64,000 nucleotides of DNA from Paenibacillus gallinarum (GCF_014836635.1 NZ_JACSQL010000001.1:186001-250000), one strand, 5' to 3'; positions 38,331 to 47,460 are shown, counted from the first letter of the stretch. Made by a program: numbers and translations. Notes: generated from the sequence alone by a model not told the origin.

Positions 38331-38418
38331 AAAAAAGAGCCTTATTCACTCTGGATGATCCCTATCTCAAAAACAAAGGGAAGTCCCCTCCAAATGGAGT
38401 ATGAAAAAGGCTCTTTTG
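38331..38418 (-). terminator. Long hairpin terminator of msrA
   Basis: AAAAAGAGCC and GGCTCTTTT arms enclosing a further imperfect stem; on the minus strand it is followed by seven T residues. A 78-codon forward frame that spans this hairpin is judged spurious. Confidence 0.75.
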
Positions 38419-38477
38419 CATTATATATTACAAGTGTACTCTAACCATTTCTTAATATGAGGATTTCTCTATAAATC

Positions 38478-38996
38478 TTAATTCTCCCAATGTTCTGAGA
38501 TGTATTCATCCCGACCTGATTTCTCGCGATCTTCTTTATAGTGCTTCTGATTCTTCTTATGATAGTCCTGATGATAATCCTCAGCAGGATAGAACGTTTC
38601 CGCAGGCAGAATCTTCGTTACAATCGGCTTATCAAATCGGCCGCTGTCGGCCACTTCTTTTTTTGATTGGAGGGCAAGTTCCTGCTGCCGCTCGTTATGA
38701 TAGAAAATGGCGGTTCTGTACTGACTGCCCCGGTCGTGAAATTGACCGTCTGGATCGGTTGGATCGATCTGCGGCCAGTAGAGTTCGAGTAGTTTTTCAT
38801 AAGGGAAAACATCCGGGTCAAACGTAATTTGTACAACCTCGTAGTGTCCGGTGGTTCCCGTTTTCACTTCTTCATAGGTCGGATTCGGTACCGATCCTCC
38901 TGTGTATCCTGATACAATGCCATGAATGCCGGGCAGCTCCTCGAAGGGAGTGACCATACACCAGAAGCATCCTCCTGCAAAAGTAGCTTTTTCCAT
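38478..38996 (-). CDS. msrA: Peptide methionine sulfoxide reductase A
   Basis: 172 residues. The catalytic GCFWC motif has C10 as nucleophile. [27 protein letters not shown] and [16 protein letters not shown] are family signatures. It reduces the S epimer of methionine sulfoxide in proteins. GAGGTAGAACC before the ATG. No msrB is fused or adjacent. Confidence 0.95.
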   Translation of the reverse strand: MEKATFAGGCFWCMVTPFEELPGIHGIVSGYTGGSVPNPTYEEVKTGTTGHYEVVQITFDPDVFPYEKLLELYWPQIDPTDPDGQFHDRGSQYRTAIFYHNERQQELALQSKKEVADSGRFDKPIVTKILPAETFYPAEDYHQDYHKKNQKHYKEDREKSGRDEYISEHWEN

Positions 38997-39259
38997 AGGT
39001 TCTACCTCTTTCGATATGTCGTAGTTGGTTTAAAGTAAAGATAATAGAGTTCAGTATACCAAAAACGAGAGTTGGTACAAAGTGTAAATGATTTATAGAG
39101 ATTCAAATCTCCTTTTTTGCATTATAAGTAATTTATTGTCTTTTAAATTAGTATGAAGAAGTTACCTTAAGAGATTTATTGCAGGTTAATTTACTTTTGG
39201 AACAGTAGTTGACCATTGTAATTTACCTGACTGCTTGTATTTTCATGGGAGTGATCAAA

Positions 39260-39535
39260 TTGTATTCGAATAAAACTAAAGTATTTTATGGGTTCTCTAT
39301 AGGTGTGGGGGTCTTACTAGTTTTGTTAGGGTTACTGCTTTGGATTCCTCGATCAACAAGATCAGACACCCCAGACGCTTACTATTATAATATCTATTGT
39401 TTGCGCATCCTTTTACCTATGGTTGGTATTCTCCTTATGTTTATTGGTTCATCAGTAAATGCTTCTTATAACTCGCTTAAAAAGGAAATTGATATTCTTC
39501 AAGAAAAATATAGATCATTGGAAAGAAAATTATAA
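39260..39535 (+). CDS. Small membrane protein with coiled-coil tail
   Basis: About 91 residues from TTG at 39260 with GGGAGTGA just upstream; the frame is open further up to 39209. Two membrane spans (GFSIGVGVLLVLLGLLLW and LLPMVGILLMFIGSSV) are followed by a short heptad-like tail (KKEIDILQEKYRSLERKL). Not recognised. It is the last gene before the decayed recombinase and has its own terminator. Confidence 0.55.
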   Translation: MYSNKTKVFYGFSIGVGVLLVLLGLLLWIPRSTRSDTPDAYYYNIYCLRILLPMVGILLMFIGSSVNASYNSLKKEIDILQEKYRSLERKL

Positions 39536-39615
39536 AATTAACATTCATTAGATATATCTTAAACTTTGGGTTTAAGTACAGTATCGGTCTAAGGATATGT
39601 GCATCCACCAGTAAG

Positions 39616-39641
39616 AAGTCGCTATTTAGCGGCTTTTTTAT
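39616..39641 (+). terminator. Terminator before the recombinase remnant
   Basis: AAGTCGCT and AGCGGCTT arms (one G-U) and a T tract. Confidence 0.75.
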
Positions 39642-39672
39642 TTTGAATTTTTAAGATAACTTAGAGTTTCTC

Positions 39673-40130
39673 ATGATGTTATATCTGGTTTACGCTTTAG
39701 GCCTTCGGGTCAGCGAGGTAGTGAGATTAAGACTGACTAATTTTGATATAGACAGAGGAACGATCTTGATTAGGCAAGGCAAAGGAAAGACAGACAGATT
39801 TACAATTTTCTAATCTGCTGCATGGGAACTTGTACAGAACTATGTAAAGAATGAGAGTCCAAGAAACTCGTTGTTTCCCGGACAGATCAAAGGGAAGCAC
39901 CTTACAGAGAGATCCCTACAGAAAGTGTTTGCCCAGGCTTTATTAGAATCTGGGATACAGAAGGAAGTTGGCATTCATGTACTGGCACTCTTTCGCTACA
40001 CATTAACTAGAGGGAGGTACGGATCTCAGGTACATTAAAGAATTGCTTGGTCACACACGCTCTTCTACAACAGAAAGATATACCCATGTGAGCAGAAAGT
40101 CTAAAGAAGATGCAAAGTCCGCTGGATCGA
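39673..40130 (+). pseudogene. Decayed tyrosine recombinase (Xer/integrase type)
   Basis: Only the catalytic domain is left. The first frame reads LVYALGLRVSEVVRLRL (catalytic Arg) and RQGKGKTDRFTIF, then a TAA. It resumes in phase with SLFPGQIKGKHLTERSLQKV and GIHVL; two small indels are needed to restore RHSFATHLLEGG. The last frame gives [25 protein letters not shown] with the His and the nucleophilic Tyr. So at least one stop and two frameshifts. I see no IntI-specific extra helix between the conserved patches. It lies immediately before the repeat-gene array and may be the relic of its enzyme. Confidence 0.85.
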
Positions 40131-40322
40131 ATAAAGGAGGATTTTGGAGAATAATCAATTACAATATATTCAATGTGAGTTATAATTTAATGGTTATTGA
40201 GGTTCGTGAATACATGATGAATTTGATGATATACGTATTACAGAAGTATAGGTTAGAAGAAGATTTTTACGACGTACAGAGATAAAGAAGTTATAAGAAA
40301 TGGCCAAATAAAGAGAGGTAAT

Positions 40323-40868
40323 ATGAGCGAAACCATAATTGACAAAACAATAATTTCTTTAAAAAAGAGACTATCAGAGAATAATAATTTATTAATCTTA
40401 CAGTTAAATGAAGGTTATGTAACTGAACCGACTTGTAATTTTAATGAGCCATTTACAGATAAAGGAATTAAGCAATATATTCAAGAATTAGGTTATGATC
40501 TTCCTAGTGACTATATAGCTTTCTTAAAAATATGTAATGGATGTAATTTGTTCGACCATCCAGTCTATGGAGGAGAGTCATACTTATATAGACTTGAAGA
40601 CATTAAATTACTTACATATGAAGAACCAACAGAAGGATATTTGAAAATTGGATACTTCTATCAAGATAATTTAGTTATAGATTTAAAGAAGTATAGTGAA
40701 GGACAAAAAAACTATCTATTAGTTAAAGGGCATATTGATAATTTTTATGAAGCAAGAGAGTTAAACATGAATTTCGAATTATGGTTTGATAGGTTTATAA
40801 TGAGTCAAGGTTCAAAGTTTTGGACATGGTCTAACTACACAGCAGAGAATTATTACTACTTAAGATAG
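40323..40868 (+). CDS. SMI1/KNR4 (SUKH) family protein, probable immunity-type
   Basis: 181 residues. The SUKH pattern is visible: an aromatic start helix (IKQYIQELGYDLPSDYIAF), LKICNGCNLF, YRLEDIKLLTYEE, LKIGYFYQDNLVIDL and a C-terminal NFELWFDRFI helix. Many family members neutralise polymorphic toxins; here no toxin gene is adjacent, so immunity is inference. AGAGAGG precedes the ATG. Codon use is AT-rich compared with the 1-39 kb genes. The first complete repeat starts 29 bases after its stop. Confidence 0.75.
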   Translation: MSETIIDKTIISLKKRLSENNNLLILQLNEGYVTEPTCNFNEPFTDKGIKQYIQELGYDLPSDYIAFLKICNGCNLFDHPVYGGESYLYRLEDIKLLTYEEPTEGYLKIGYFYQDNLVIDLKKYSEGQKNYLLVKGHIDNFYEARELNMNFELWFDRFIMSQGSKFWTWSNYTAENYYYLR

Positions 40869-40897
40869 CCCGGTTTTCGAAGAAGTCAGCCACGTCT

Positions 40898-41060
40898 TAT
40901 AACAATATATTCACGCTTCGGGCTTGGCGGCCCTTGGTCCGCTTGAAGCGATTGGCAGGGGAGTGGATTCAGCGGCCACATCCTCACCGACTAACCGCAA
41001 CGCGGCCGCTCCAGTTGGTCGCTTAAGTCGGTGGGACGTCATGAATAAGAGAACGTTAAG
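40898..41060 (+). repeat. attC-like structured repeat, copy 1
   Basis: Starts TATAACAATATATTCACG and ends CATGAATAAGAGAACGTTAAG. Inner stem 1: TGGTCCGCT with AGCGGCCA. Inner stem 2: CACCGACT with AGTCGGTG. It follows the SUKH gene stop by 29 bases and precedes the next ATG by about 73. Confidence 0.85.
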
Positions 41061-41133
41061 TGAATTTATCACAAAAGCTTTATTGAAAGATTTTTTATGC
41101 TAAGTTTAGTTTTTTCATAAGGAGAGCGATAGG

Positions 41134-42312
41134 ATGAAAACAAAAAATAAAGTTGTCACAAATTTTTTAACTAATAGAGCTGGAATAGTAGAAATTTTTA
41201 TTATTGCATTTGCTATCGCTTTGAGTGTGAGTTTAACAGCTAATTACCTATTTTTGATTGAAGGACTTAATAAGATATTTTTATTAGTTTTAGGATTAAC
41301 ATTGTTTTTCTCATCTATGATTTATTTGATATTTATCAAATTTAAAACAATGAGATTTGAAAAGAAAATAAGCGGATTTTTTATATACAACAAAGTTGAA
41401 AATGAATTAATACCAGTTTATGGTTATAATTATGGCGAAAATATAGCAAGAATAATCAAATCAACTATAACTGAAAAGCCAGCATATTATCATGCTTGGA
41501 ATACAAGTAAATTATCAGATTCTAGTCCAATAATTATTGGCGAAAAAACGAGTGATGCTTCTAATGCTGCGCAGAAGCTTATTATTGAAAGTACGCAATT
41601 TTTTTTGATTGATGCATTATCAACCCATTTGTCAAAATATTTTAACGAATATGACAAAGATAAATTTATAAAAGAATATGGCCGAAATGATATTTTACAA
41701 GTACTTTCAAAAAATCGCATTATGGAGCTATTTACAACACCAATCGAGAATAGAGAATCATTTGTGAATAATGAATATAATAAGAAAAATTACATTGATA
41801 TAATAAAAGTTTCTGATGATGGTTCTAAAGAATTAGTAAGGAGAACTTTACCTTCAGGAGAACAGTTTGTTAAGTTCGATTTGATTTTACCTGTAAAAAG
41901 TTCAATACAAGCAATAGACTCAAATACGATAATGATAAAAACAGCTAAGTTATCTATGGTCATAAAAGTAAAATTTTCAGGCATGAATACTTACATCCCA
42001 CCTTTATTTGTATCGCAATATCTAAAACAGAAAAGTAATGATGTAAAGGCATACCAGGTTGATGTCAATATAAATGTGAAAATTAATTACAAGGGATTTT
42101 TCTCTTTAAAGGGATGGGAATATTTTGAATGGGTAGACTCATTTTTAGATTATATAGAAGAAAAAATGAGTCGAAAAACTTTCTTTGAAAGTATTGATTG
42201 GTCTAGCCTTCAAGCACAAATAATAGTTTTTAGAACTAACTTGAGAAGAAAATCCAAGGATACATTAAAAACAGATAAAGAAGGCATTATTAGTGATGAC
42301 AAGGAGCTATAA
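41134..42312 (+). CDS. Unknown two-span membrane protein with large cytosolic domain
   Basis: 392 residues, not recognised. Two membrane spans at about 18-42 and 46-68 place the rest (about 320 residues) on one side, probably inside. The soluble part has alternating strands and helices (IIIGEKTSDASNAAQKLIIE, FDLILPVKSSIQAIDSNTI, NVNINVKINYKGFF) but no motif I can name. GGAGAGCGATAGG precedes the ATG. Strongly AT-rich. It lies between repeat copies 1 and 2. Membrane-anchored effector or sensor are possibilities only. Confidence 0.65.
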   Translation: MKTKNKVVTNFLTNRAGIVEIFIIAFAIALSVSLTANYLFLIEGLNKIFLLVLGLTLFFSSMIYLIFIKFKTMRFEKKISGFFIYNKVENELIPVYGYNYGENIARIIKSTITEKPAYYHAWNTSKLSDSSPIIIGEKTSDASNAAQKLIIESTQFFLIDALSTHLSKYFNEYDKDKFIKEYGRNDILQVLSKNRIMELFTTPIENRESFVNNEYNKKNYIDIIKVSDDGSKELVRRTLPSGEQFVKFDLILPVKSSIQAIDSNTIMIKTAKLSMVIKVKFSGMNTYIPPLFVSQYLKQKSNDVKAYQVDVNINVKINYKGFFSLKGWEYFEWVDSFLDYIEEKMSRKTFFESIDWSSLQAQIIVFRTNLRRKSKDTLKTDKEGIISDDKEL

Positions 42313-42360
42313 ATTGAAATAGTGAGCTGTTTTTAAACATTTAAGGATAATGACAACTTC

Positions 42361-42457
42361 ACTTAACAATATATTCACGCTGCGGACATTCGTCCTTGGT
42401 TCGGCACTCGCCGGACACTCGACATTCGTCGAGTCGTGAATACAGGAACGTTATCGG
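42361..42457 (+). repeat. attC-like structured repeat, copy 2 (short)
   Basis: Starts CTTAACAATATATTCACG, ends CGTGAATACAGGAACGTTAT. The interior holds CGGC/GCCG and ACTCGAC/GTCGAGT hairpins in place of the longer stems, so this copy is only about 97 bp. Confidence 0.85.
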
Positions 42458-42485
42458 AAATTTCATTTCGAGGAGGATTTTTAAA

Positions 42486-43622
42486 ATGATAAGAATTTTC
42501 GAAGGAGATAATAAACTAAATAGTTTAATAAATTCAATTTTAGATATATTTGTAGACATGTTCGTTGAGTTTGCAGGCAATCTTCCATTCGAAGAAATGT
42601 ATGCTGACGTTTTTCCACAGCATTTAAGCAATGAAGAAGATGACTGTAAGAAGGAAATAATGCAATTGCGTCAACATATTACTGACAATTTCCCACATAC
42701 ACTAATGCCTTTGCATGAATTTATACTATATAAAGTACTGGATTACATGAATGATGCATTAGATTTAGATGAACAAGAAGATATTTTCAATGAACAACTC
42801 AAAATTTACTATGAGAAGTATGATGAAATATCTGATCAAACTAGCGAATTGTTGGATTCATTTCAAAATATAAATTATTTGATTGATTTAATCTTTGAAG
42901 ATGTTGATTTTCTTGACGTTGGTATACTTTATCAAATGTATATTATGGACCAGACTAACTTTGAAAAAAGGTTTAATGTTAACCTAGATAATTATGTTGA
43001 TTTAATGCCCGCTGATGTGAAGAAAGAATACGAAAAGATAAGAAATGCTAATCCATCTAGCATTGTAGGGTCTCTTATTGAAATTCCAACAAAAGAACGC
43101 TTTATTGAAATAATTAAAGGGCTAATGAGAAGATTTGATTACTATGTAAAACATAAGCAGCTGTATAAATTAATCAATAATGAGGAGAAGGTCTTCTCAG
43201 AAAACGAGATTCAAATTCTTTTTGATTTTTATATTGATTTATACTTAAAAAATTATAATTTAGATATCTCTAGAGAAAGTCATACCGGTAGAGGGTATGT
43301 CGATTTTAAAATTAGTTGTGGAAAAAGATATAGGGCTCTTATTGAGTTTAAAGTAGATTCTCATAGTAGCTTAAAAAAGGGATTAGAGTATCAATTGCCT
43401 TTATATCAACATGTAACTGAAATTGATTATGGTATTTTTTCAATTATTTATTACAACAAAAAAACATATGAGAATAGAGCTATATTTGAAAAAGAAGCGG
43501 AGAAAATATCTAGTGAGTATGGGATCACCATAGATTTCTTTTCAATTGATGCTCGGTATAACAAAAAATCGGCTTCAAACGTAAAAGACAAAAAAGATAT
43601 GTTCGTTGACGAGGAAGGATGA
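42486..43622 (+). CDS. PD-(D/E)XK-type nuclease-like protein
   Basis: 378 residues. The C-terminal 130 residues read as a PD-(D/E)XK nuclease core: TGRGYVDFKI (Asp), then ALIEFKVDS (E-x-K), then YQLPLYQHV. The N-terminal 250 residues are acidic and helical (LDLDEQEDIFNEQL, DQTSELLDSFQ) with no known domain. This fits proteins in defence or restriction islands, but no partner gene is evident. AGGAGG lies well placed before the ATG at 42486; the frame is open upstream into repeat copy 2. The next repeat begins six bases after the stop. Confidence 0.72.
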   Translation: MIRIFEGDNKLNSLINSILDIFVDMFVEFAGNLPFEEMYADVFPQHLSNEEDDCKKEIMQLRQHITDNFPHTLMPLHEFILYKVLDYMNDALDLDEQEDIFNEQLKIYYEKYDEISDQTSELLDSFQNINYLIDLIFEDVDFLDVGILYQMYIMDQTNFEKRFNVNLDNYVDLMPADVKKEYEKIRNANPSSIVGSLIEIPTKERFIEIIKGLMRRFDYYVKHKQLYKLINNEEKVFSENEIQILFDFYIDLYLKNYNLDISRESHTGRGYVDFKISCGKRYRALIEFKVDSHSSLKKGLEYQLPLYQHVTEIDYGIFSIIYYNKKTYENRAIFEKEAEKISSEYGITIDFFSIDARYNKKSASNVKDKKDMFVDEEG

Positions 43623-43628
43623 AACATC

Positions 43629-43749
43629 CGATAACATAATATTCAAACGGCGGCTCCTACGAAACTTGGTCTGCTGTATGGAGTTCGAAGATGTATTTCA
43701 GCAGACACATCCGACTACGTCGGACGTCGTGAATACGGGAACGTTATAT
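43629..43749 (+). repeat. attC-like structured repeat, copy 3
   Basis: Starts CGATAACATAATATTCAAACG, ends CGTGAATACGGGAACGTTATA. Stem 1: GTCTGCT with AGCAGAC. Stem 2: CCGAC with GTCGG (short). It begins six bases after the stop of the nuclease-like gene. Confidence 0.85.
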
Positions 43750-43880
43750 GAAAGGGACGAAAACCTTAGTATTTAAAAACCAAAGACAGCTAAATGGAAT
43801 CGATACATATTTTTTGTTTATTTCTTTATATAGTACATTTGCGTTGTAGACTTTTACTTGCTTAGAGAGAAGGGATATAT
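43750..43880 (+). other. Leader between repeat copy 3 and the next gene
   Basis: About 130 AT-rich bases with no ORF. It may hold a promoter or only cassette leader sequence; no clear -35/-10 pair was found. Confidence 0.3.
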
Positions 43881-44264
43881 TTGAACGAACGAGAAGCTAT
43901 AGATGAGTTTGGAAAAGTTCTAATGAATGATTTAAGGGATAAGAGCATTGATTTCTTTGAGTTACTTGTTGGAAGAAAGTGGAAATCACCTAGCCTCCAG
44001 AAGTTACAGACCGACCTACAATCTTTTAATGAGGAACAAATTGAAATAATTAGAAGGATACTAATAAGAAGTGTGGATTCAGGAATACACGATTTTTTAT
44101 TTAAACTACAAGATCAAGCTGATTTTGATAATGAAATAGAGATTACAATACAGGGGGTTAATATTATTAGTGCAAGTGATGGACTACACGGAGAATTATT
44201 TACTGAAGATGGTTGGTACGTGAAATTTAGTAAATACGGGGAGAATAATAAAGAAGATTACTAG
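43881..44264 (+). CDS. Small unknown cassette-type protein
   Basis: 127 residues from TTG with GAGAAGGG upstream. Mostly helical N-terminal two thirds (REAIDEFGKVLMNDLRDKS, QIEIIRRILIRSV), then a beta part with GLHGELFTEDGWYVKFSKYG. I do not recognise a function; the even, compact layout suggests a real small family. AT-rich. The next repeat begins 24 bases after its stop. Confidence 0.6.
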   Translation: MNEREAIDEFGKVLMNDLRDKSIDFFELLVGRKWKSPSLQKLQTDLQSFNEEQIEIIRRILIRSVDSGIHDFLFKLQDQADFDNEIEITIQGVNIISASDGLHGELFTEDGWYVKFSKYGENNKEDY

Positions 44265-44288
44265 TCTAATCGAAGAAGCCGTCCCAAT

Positions 44289-44459
44289 CATATAACAACG
44301 TATCTACGCTGCGTCGCTGACGCTCCTTGGTCTGCTAGAAGATAATTCGGGGAAGTAAGATCAGACAGACATCCCTCTGCACTGTCTAATCGCGTCGCGG
44401 CCAATCGCTATCGCTCCCTTAAGACAGTGAGAGTTCGTAGATACAAAAACGTTATATGA
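44289..44459 (+). repeat. attC-like structured repeat, copy 4
   Basis: Starts ATATAACAACGTATCTACG, ends CGTAGATACAAAAACGTTATA. The arm has changed from TATTCACG to TATCTACG on the left and in the matching positions on the right. Stem 1: GTCTG with CAGAC. Stem 2: CACTGTCT with AGACAGTG. Confidence 0.88.
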
Positions 44460-44613
44460 CATTGACCTACTGAAATAAACTCATTCCAAACCCACAAGCT
44501 GAAAGCAACATATAAGTGGGGCTTATCAGGGGGGTATCGAACAAAATTTCGCATTCTGTCGGTAAAATGTAATTGAATATTTCGTATTTATTAAGTAGAT
44601 AAGGAGTAGTTAA

Positions 44614-45942
44614 ATGGGATTCTTAAGAAAAATTTTTGGAAACAAAGAGCCCCAAAAACCGAATGATAATGAGAAAAATTTCGAAGATATGGGGAAATTA
44701 CTAAAACGAGAAAAAGAGAATAAACCACATAAAAGTACTTACGATGGAAGTTTGGGTGTTTCTATAAATCTGTCACCTGATGAAAACGGAAACAATAGAT
44801 TCTCTATTTCTTCATTACCTGTGGGCGTTTCTACTGGCAGTACAGCAACAGATTTTTATGTATATGAATGGTTTATCAAAGATACTGGGGAAGTATTCTA
44901 TGTGGGAAAAGGACGCGGTAACCGTTATAAAGAGTTCCACGAACGAGCATATGAAGCCGAAAAAATTCGTAAAATGTATGATACTGACTCTCGCTTTGTT
45001 GGGACTGGGTTAACCGAAGAACAAGCAATAGAGTTAGAGGATAGAGAAATGAAGAGAATACTAAATGAAACAAACGATAGACTAACAAACCGGATAATCC
45101 CACTGTTAACTAAAAGAAATAACGGATATAACCGCAGCCCTAGCACACCTAAACTGCAATTTGAAACAGTACCATATCTTTATGCAAGTGAGATAGAAGA
45201 ACATTACTTTGGATCAAAATTTCGACCATTTGATGAGATTAAGTACGAAAATTTAAAATCAGTGGTCTATATTACTCGGAATGTGCAAGTTGACGACATT
45301 AGTATCATTTATGGTGGGAGATTAGAAAAGTATCAAAGCGACACAAAATCATTATTATCAATAAATGGCAGCAAAATACTTAATAGTAAATATGCTAAAT
45401 CAGTTACTGCTTGGATATATATTAGTTGTGATTATGTAACGAATTATGAATTAGACCAAGGGCAAGCAATAGAAAAGCTAGGGCGAAACATACCAACTTA
45501 TCATTTAATTGATGTTTGGAAGTTATTAAAAGAAAAGTTTGGCGAAATTGAGGCAGTTTCAATGGAAGAGATACCGATTATTCCTATCCATAATCGAGTT
45601 CCACTAAAAGATATAAAGAACCTGCGCAATTGGGAGAAAGGCTTTGATGAAGGAATGCCTTATTGGGAAGAAGGCGATAAGGAACGAAAAGCTAGCAATT
45701 TTGAACGATCTATTGAGTTATTTGATAAAGCACGTTACAACGGCTACAATGCTCCAGCATTATATAGGTCGTATGCAATGGCATATCGAAAACTCAAAGA
45801 CTATGACAATGAAATTGCAATTATTGATGAAGCGATAGAACGTCTACGCTCAGAAAAACTTACCGTAAACCAACCACGCATCGTGGAATTTAAGGAACGT
45901 CGAGCAAAAGCTTTAGCATTGAAACAACAACTAAATAGATAG
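44614..45942 (+). CDS. GIY-YIG-type nuclease-like protein with TPR tail
   Basis: 442 residues. After a polar N-terminal 70 residues comes a GIY-YIG-like module (FYVYEWFIKDTGEVFYVGKG, then RGNRYKEFHERA, and later E residues in EEQAIELEDREMK). The middle (185-330) is unassigned. The C-terminal 90 residues form TPR-like helix pairs (NFERSIELFDKARY, PALYRSYAMAYRKLKDY, EIAIIDEAIERL). Such combinations suggest a DNA-acting protein with partner binding, but this is inference. AAGGAG before the ATG. A gap of 236 bases separates it from the next repeat. Confidence 0.7.
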   Translation: MGFLRKIFGNKEPQKPNDNEKNFEDMGKLLKREKENKPHKSTYDGSLGVSINLSPDENGNNRFSISSLPVGVSTGSTATDFYVYEWFIKDTGEVFYVGKGRGNRYKEFHERAYEAEKIRKMYDTDSRFVGTGLTEEQAIELEDREMKRILNETNDRLTNRIIPLLTKRNNGYNRSPSTPKLQFETVPYLYASEIEEHYFGSKFRPFDEIKYENLKSVVYITRNVQVDDISIIYGGRLEKYQSDTKSLLSINGSKILNSKYAKSVTAWIYISCDYVTNYELDQGQAIEKLGRNIPTYHLIDVWKLLKEKFGEIEAVSMEEIPIIPIHNRVPLKDIKNLRNWEKGFDEGMPYWEEGDKERKASNFERSIELFDKARYNGYNAPALYRSYAMAYRKLKDYDNEIAIIDEAIERLRSEKLTVNQPRIVEFKERRAKALALKQQLNR

Positions 45943-45964
45943 GAAACATAGATGATTTAGTAAA

Positions 45965-46018
45965 AGGGGTTAAACGATATCTGGATCAATACAATGGTAT
46001 GAGTAAAATTAACCCCCT
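45965..46018 (+). terminator. Possible terminator after the GIY-YIG gene
   Basis: AGGGGTTAA and TTAACCCCCT arms around a long loop; the T tract is short, so termination is uncertain. Confidence 0.45.
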
Positions 46019-46178
46019 TATTAAACTAAAGACCAAAACATAAAGACAATCTACAAAATGTGTAGAAACAACTTGGTTTTTATGTATTAACAGCAACAAT
46101 CAATACGAAAACAGCCATATAAAAAATCAAGATCTTAAAAAAAATGGTTTAAGGGCAACTAATCTTCCTTGGGTAACT

Positions 46179-46340
46179 CTATAACATAGTGTTCACACAG
46201 CGTACTTGTAAAGAAGGAGATCGAGGAAGATAACCTTGGTCTGCCAGAAGTTATAATACACAGAAGTAAATCAAGCAGACAACCCTGCGAAACTAAGTGC
46301 TCCGCACCCAGTCCCTGGCGTATGCCAGTTGGCCCGCTAA
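46179..46340 (+). repeat. attC-like structured repeat, copy 5, left part
   Basis: Starts CTATAACATAGTGTTCAC; stem 1 is GTCTGC with GCAGAC. The stem 2 region is diverged and the right terminus is missing here; a matching right terminus stands alone at 46687-46716. Confidence 0.7.
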
Positions 46341-46686
46341 AGGAGTAATGAAAGATAATGACTACATTGTCTATCTATATAGTAATAATCCTGAAAGGGA
46401 TAACTAAATGAATTTGGATTAAGAATTAGTGACATCAATGAGTATGCAGAGAAAAGATATAGGCTCTTAGAAGTACTAATTCAAAAAGTCGAGTTTTACA
46501 TAAAGGCACCTCATATAATAACAATGTCAATAAATTAATTCATCAGGATAATGTCCCTACAATGCAAATAGAAATTCTGATAAAGGAAAACGAAAGTAGG
46601 TACGGTGAGGGTTATGGCTATTTTGAGGAACTAGATCATATTCGTAGATTATTAAATGCCAAAGAAAATACAAATGAGGGAGCCTC
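46341..46686 (+). other. Cassette-like filler with gene fragments between split repeat halves
   Basis: About 345 bases. A short frame from 46562 (MQIEILIKENESRYGEG, YGYFEELDHIRRLLNAKEN) looks like the end of a real protein, but it has no ribosome binding site and runs on into the right repeat terminus. Upstream bits are stop-rich. It is probably a decayed cassette. Confidence 0.45.
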
Positions 46687-46716
46687 TCAGGTTAGTAGAT
46701 ACAAGAACGTTATCGG
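46687..46716 (+). repeat. attC-like repeat, isolated right terminus
   Basis: GTTAGTAGATACAAGAACGT followed by TATCGG, closely like the right end of copy 4. It precedes the next start codon by 39 bases. Confidence 0.7.
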
Positions 46717-46755
46717 AAATTCAGGTGAATATAAAAATCGGGAGGTCAGAATGTT

Positions 46756-47436
46756 ATGATTTGTCCATATTGTAATATTGGAATTCAAGTCCAATTTAAG
46801 AACCATACAATAATTCCTTATATTTGGGATGATGAGGATTGTGACTATGGTAAAGGTTATGAACTTAAGAATGGTCTTTGTCCAGTTTGTGGTGAACTGA
46901 TTATTATATTAACAGATGGAAGAATTGAGAATAATAGAGATGGAATTGAAATATATGAATTTGGAGCAGAATTTATTATTTATCCAGTGCATAAGAACAT
47001 AAGAGATTTACCTATTGAAGTACAAGGGATATATAGAAAAGATTTTCTTGAAGCTTGCCAAGTCCTTGAAATTAGTCCAAAGGCTAGTGCAGCGATTAGT
47101 AGAAGATTGCTGCAACATTTACTAAGAGAAGAATTTAATATTAAGCGAAAAAATTTAGTTCAAGAGATTGAAGAATTTATTTCTAAACATGATGTTCCGA
47201 CATATTTAAAAGAATCAGTGGATGCTGTTCGACATATTGGTAATTTTGCAGCTCATCCTCAAAAAAGTATTTCTACAGGTGAAATAATTGATGTTGAACA
47301 TGGTGAGGCTGAGTGGTTACTTGAAGTCCTAGAAGCACTTTTTGATTTTTCAATAGTACAACCTAAAAGGTTAGATATTAGAAGAAATAAACTAAATAAA
47401 AAGCTTAATGAAATGGGAAAACCAGAGATGAAGTAA
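46756..47436 (+). CDS. Zinc-ribbon plus DUF4145 protein
   Basis: 226 residues. CPYC at residue 3 and CPVC near 43 form a zinc ribbon. Residues about 95-200 match DUF4145 (ACQVLEISPKASAAISRRLLQHLL, then VDAVRHIGNFAAHPQ), a domain frequently found in restriction and other defence-related proteins. GGGAGG lies just before the ATG. AT-rich. The next repeat begins 24 bases after its stop. Confidence 0.75.
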   Translation: MICPYCNIGIQVQFKNHTIIPYIWDDEDCDYGKGYELKNGLCPVCGELIIILTDGRIENNRDGIEIYEFGAEFIIYPVHKNIRDLPIEVQGIYRKDFLEACQVLEISPKASAAISRRLLQHLLREEFNIKRKNLVQEIEEFISKHDVPTYLKESVDAVRHIGNFAAHPQKSISTGEIIDVEHGEAEWLLEVLEALFDFSIVQPKRLDIRRNKLNKKLNEMGKPEMK

Positions 47437-47460
47437 AATTAGTTAGTGAAGTCCGTACAT

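Noticed and set aside
38168..38404. A 78-codon forward frame before msrA.
   Set aside because: It runs through the msrA terminator hairpin, has no ribosome binding site and no protein-like composition.
39673..40130. Canonical integron integrase intI.
   Set aside because: The IntI-specific insert between conserved patches is not visible; motifs fit a general Xer-like recombinase.
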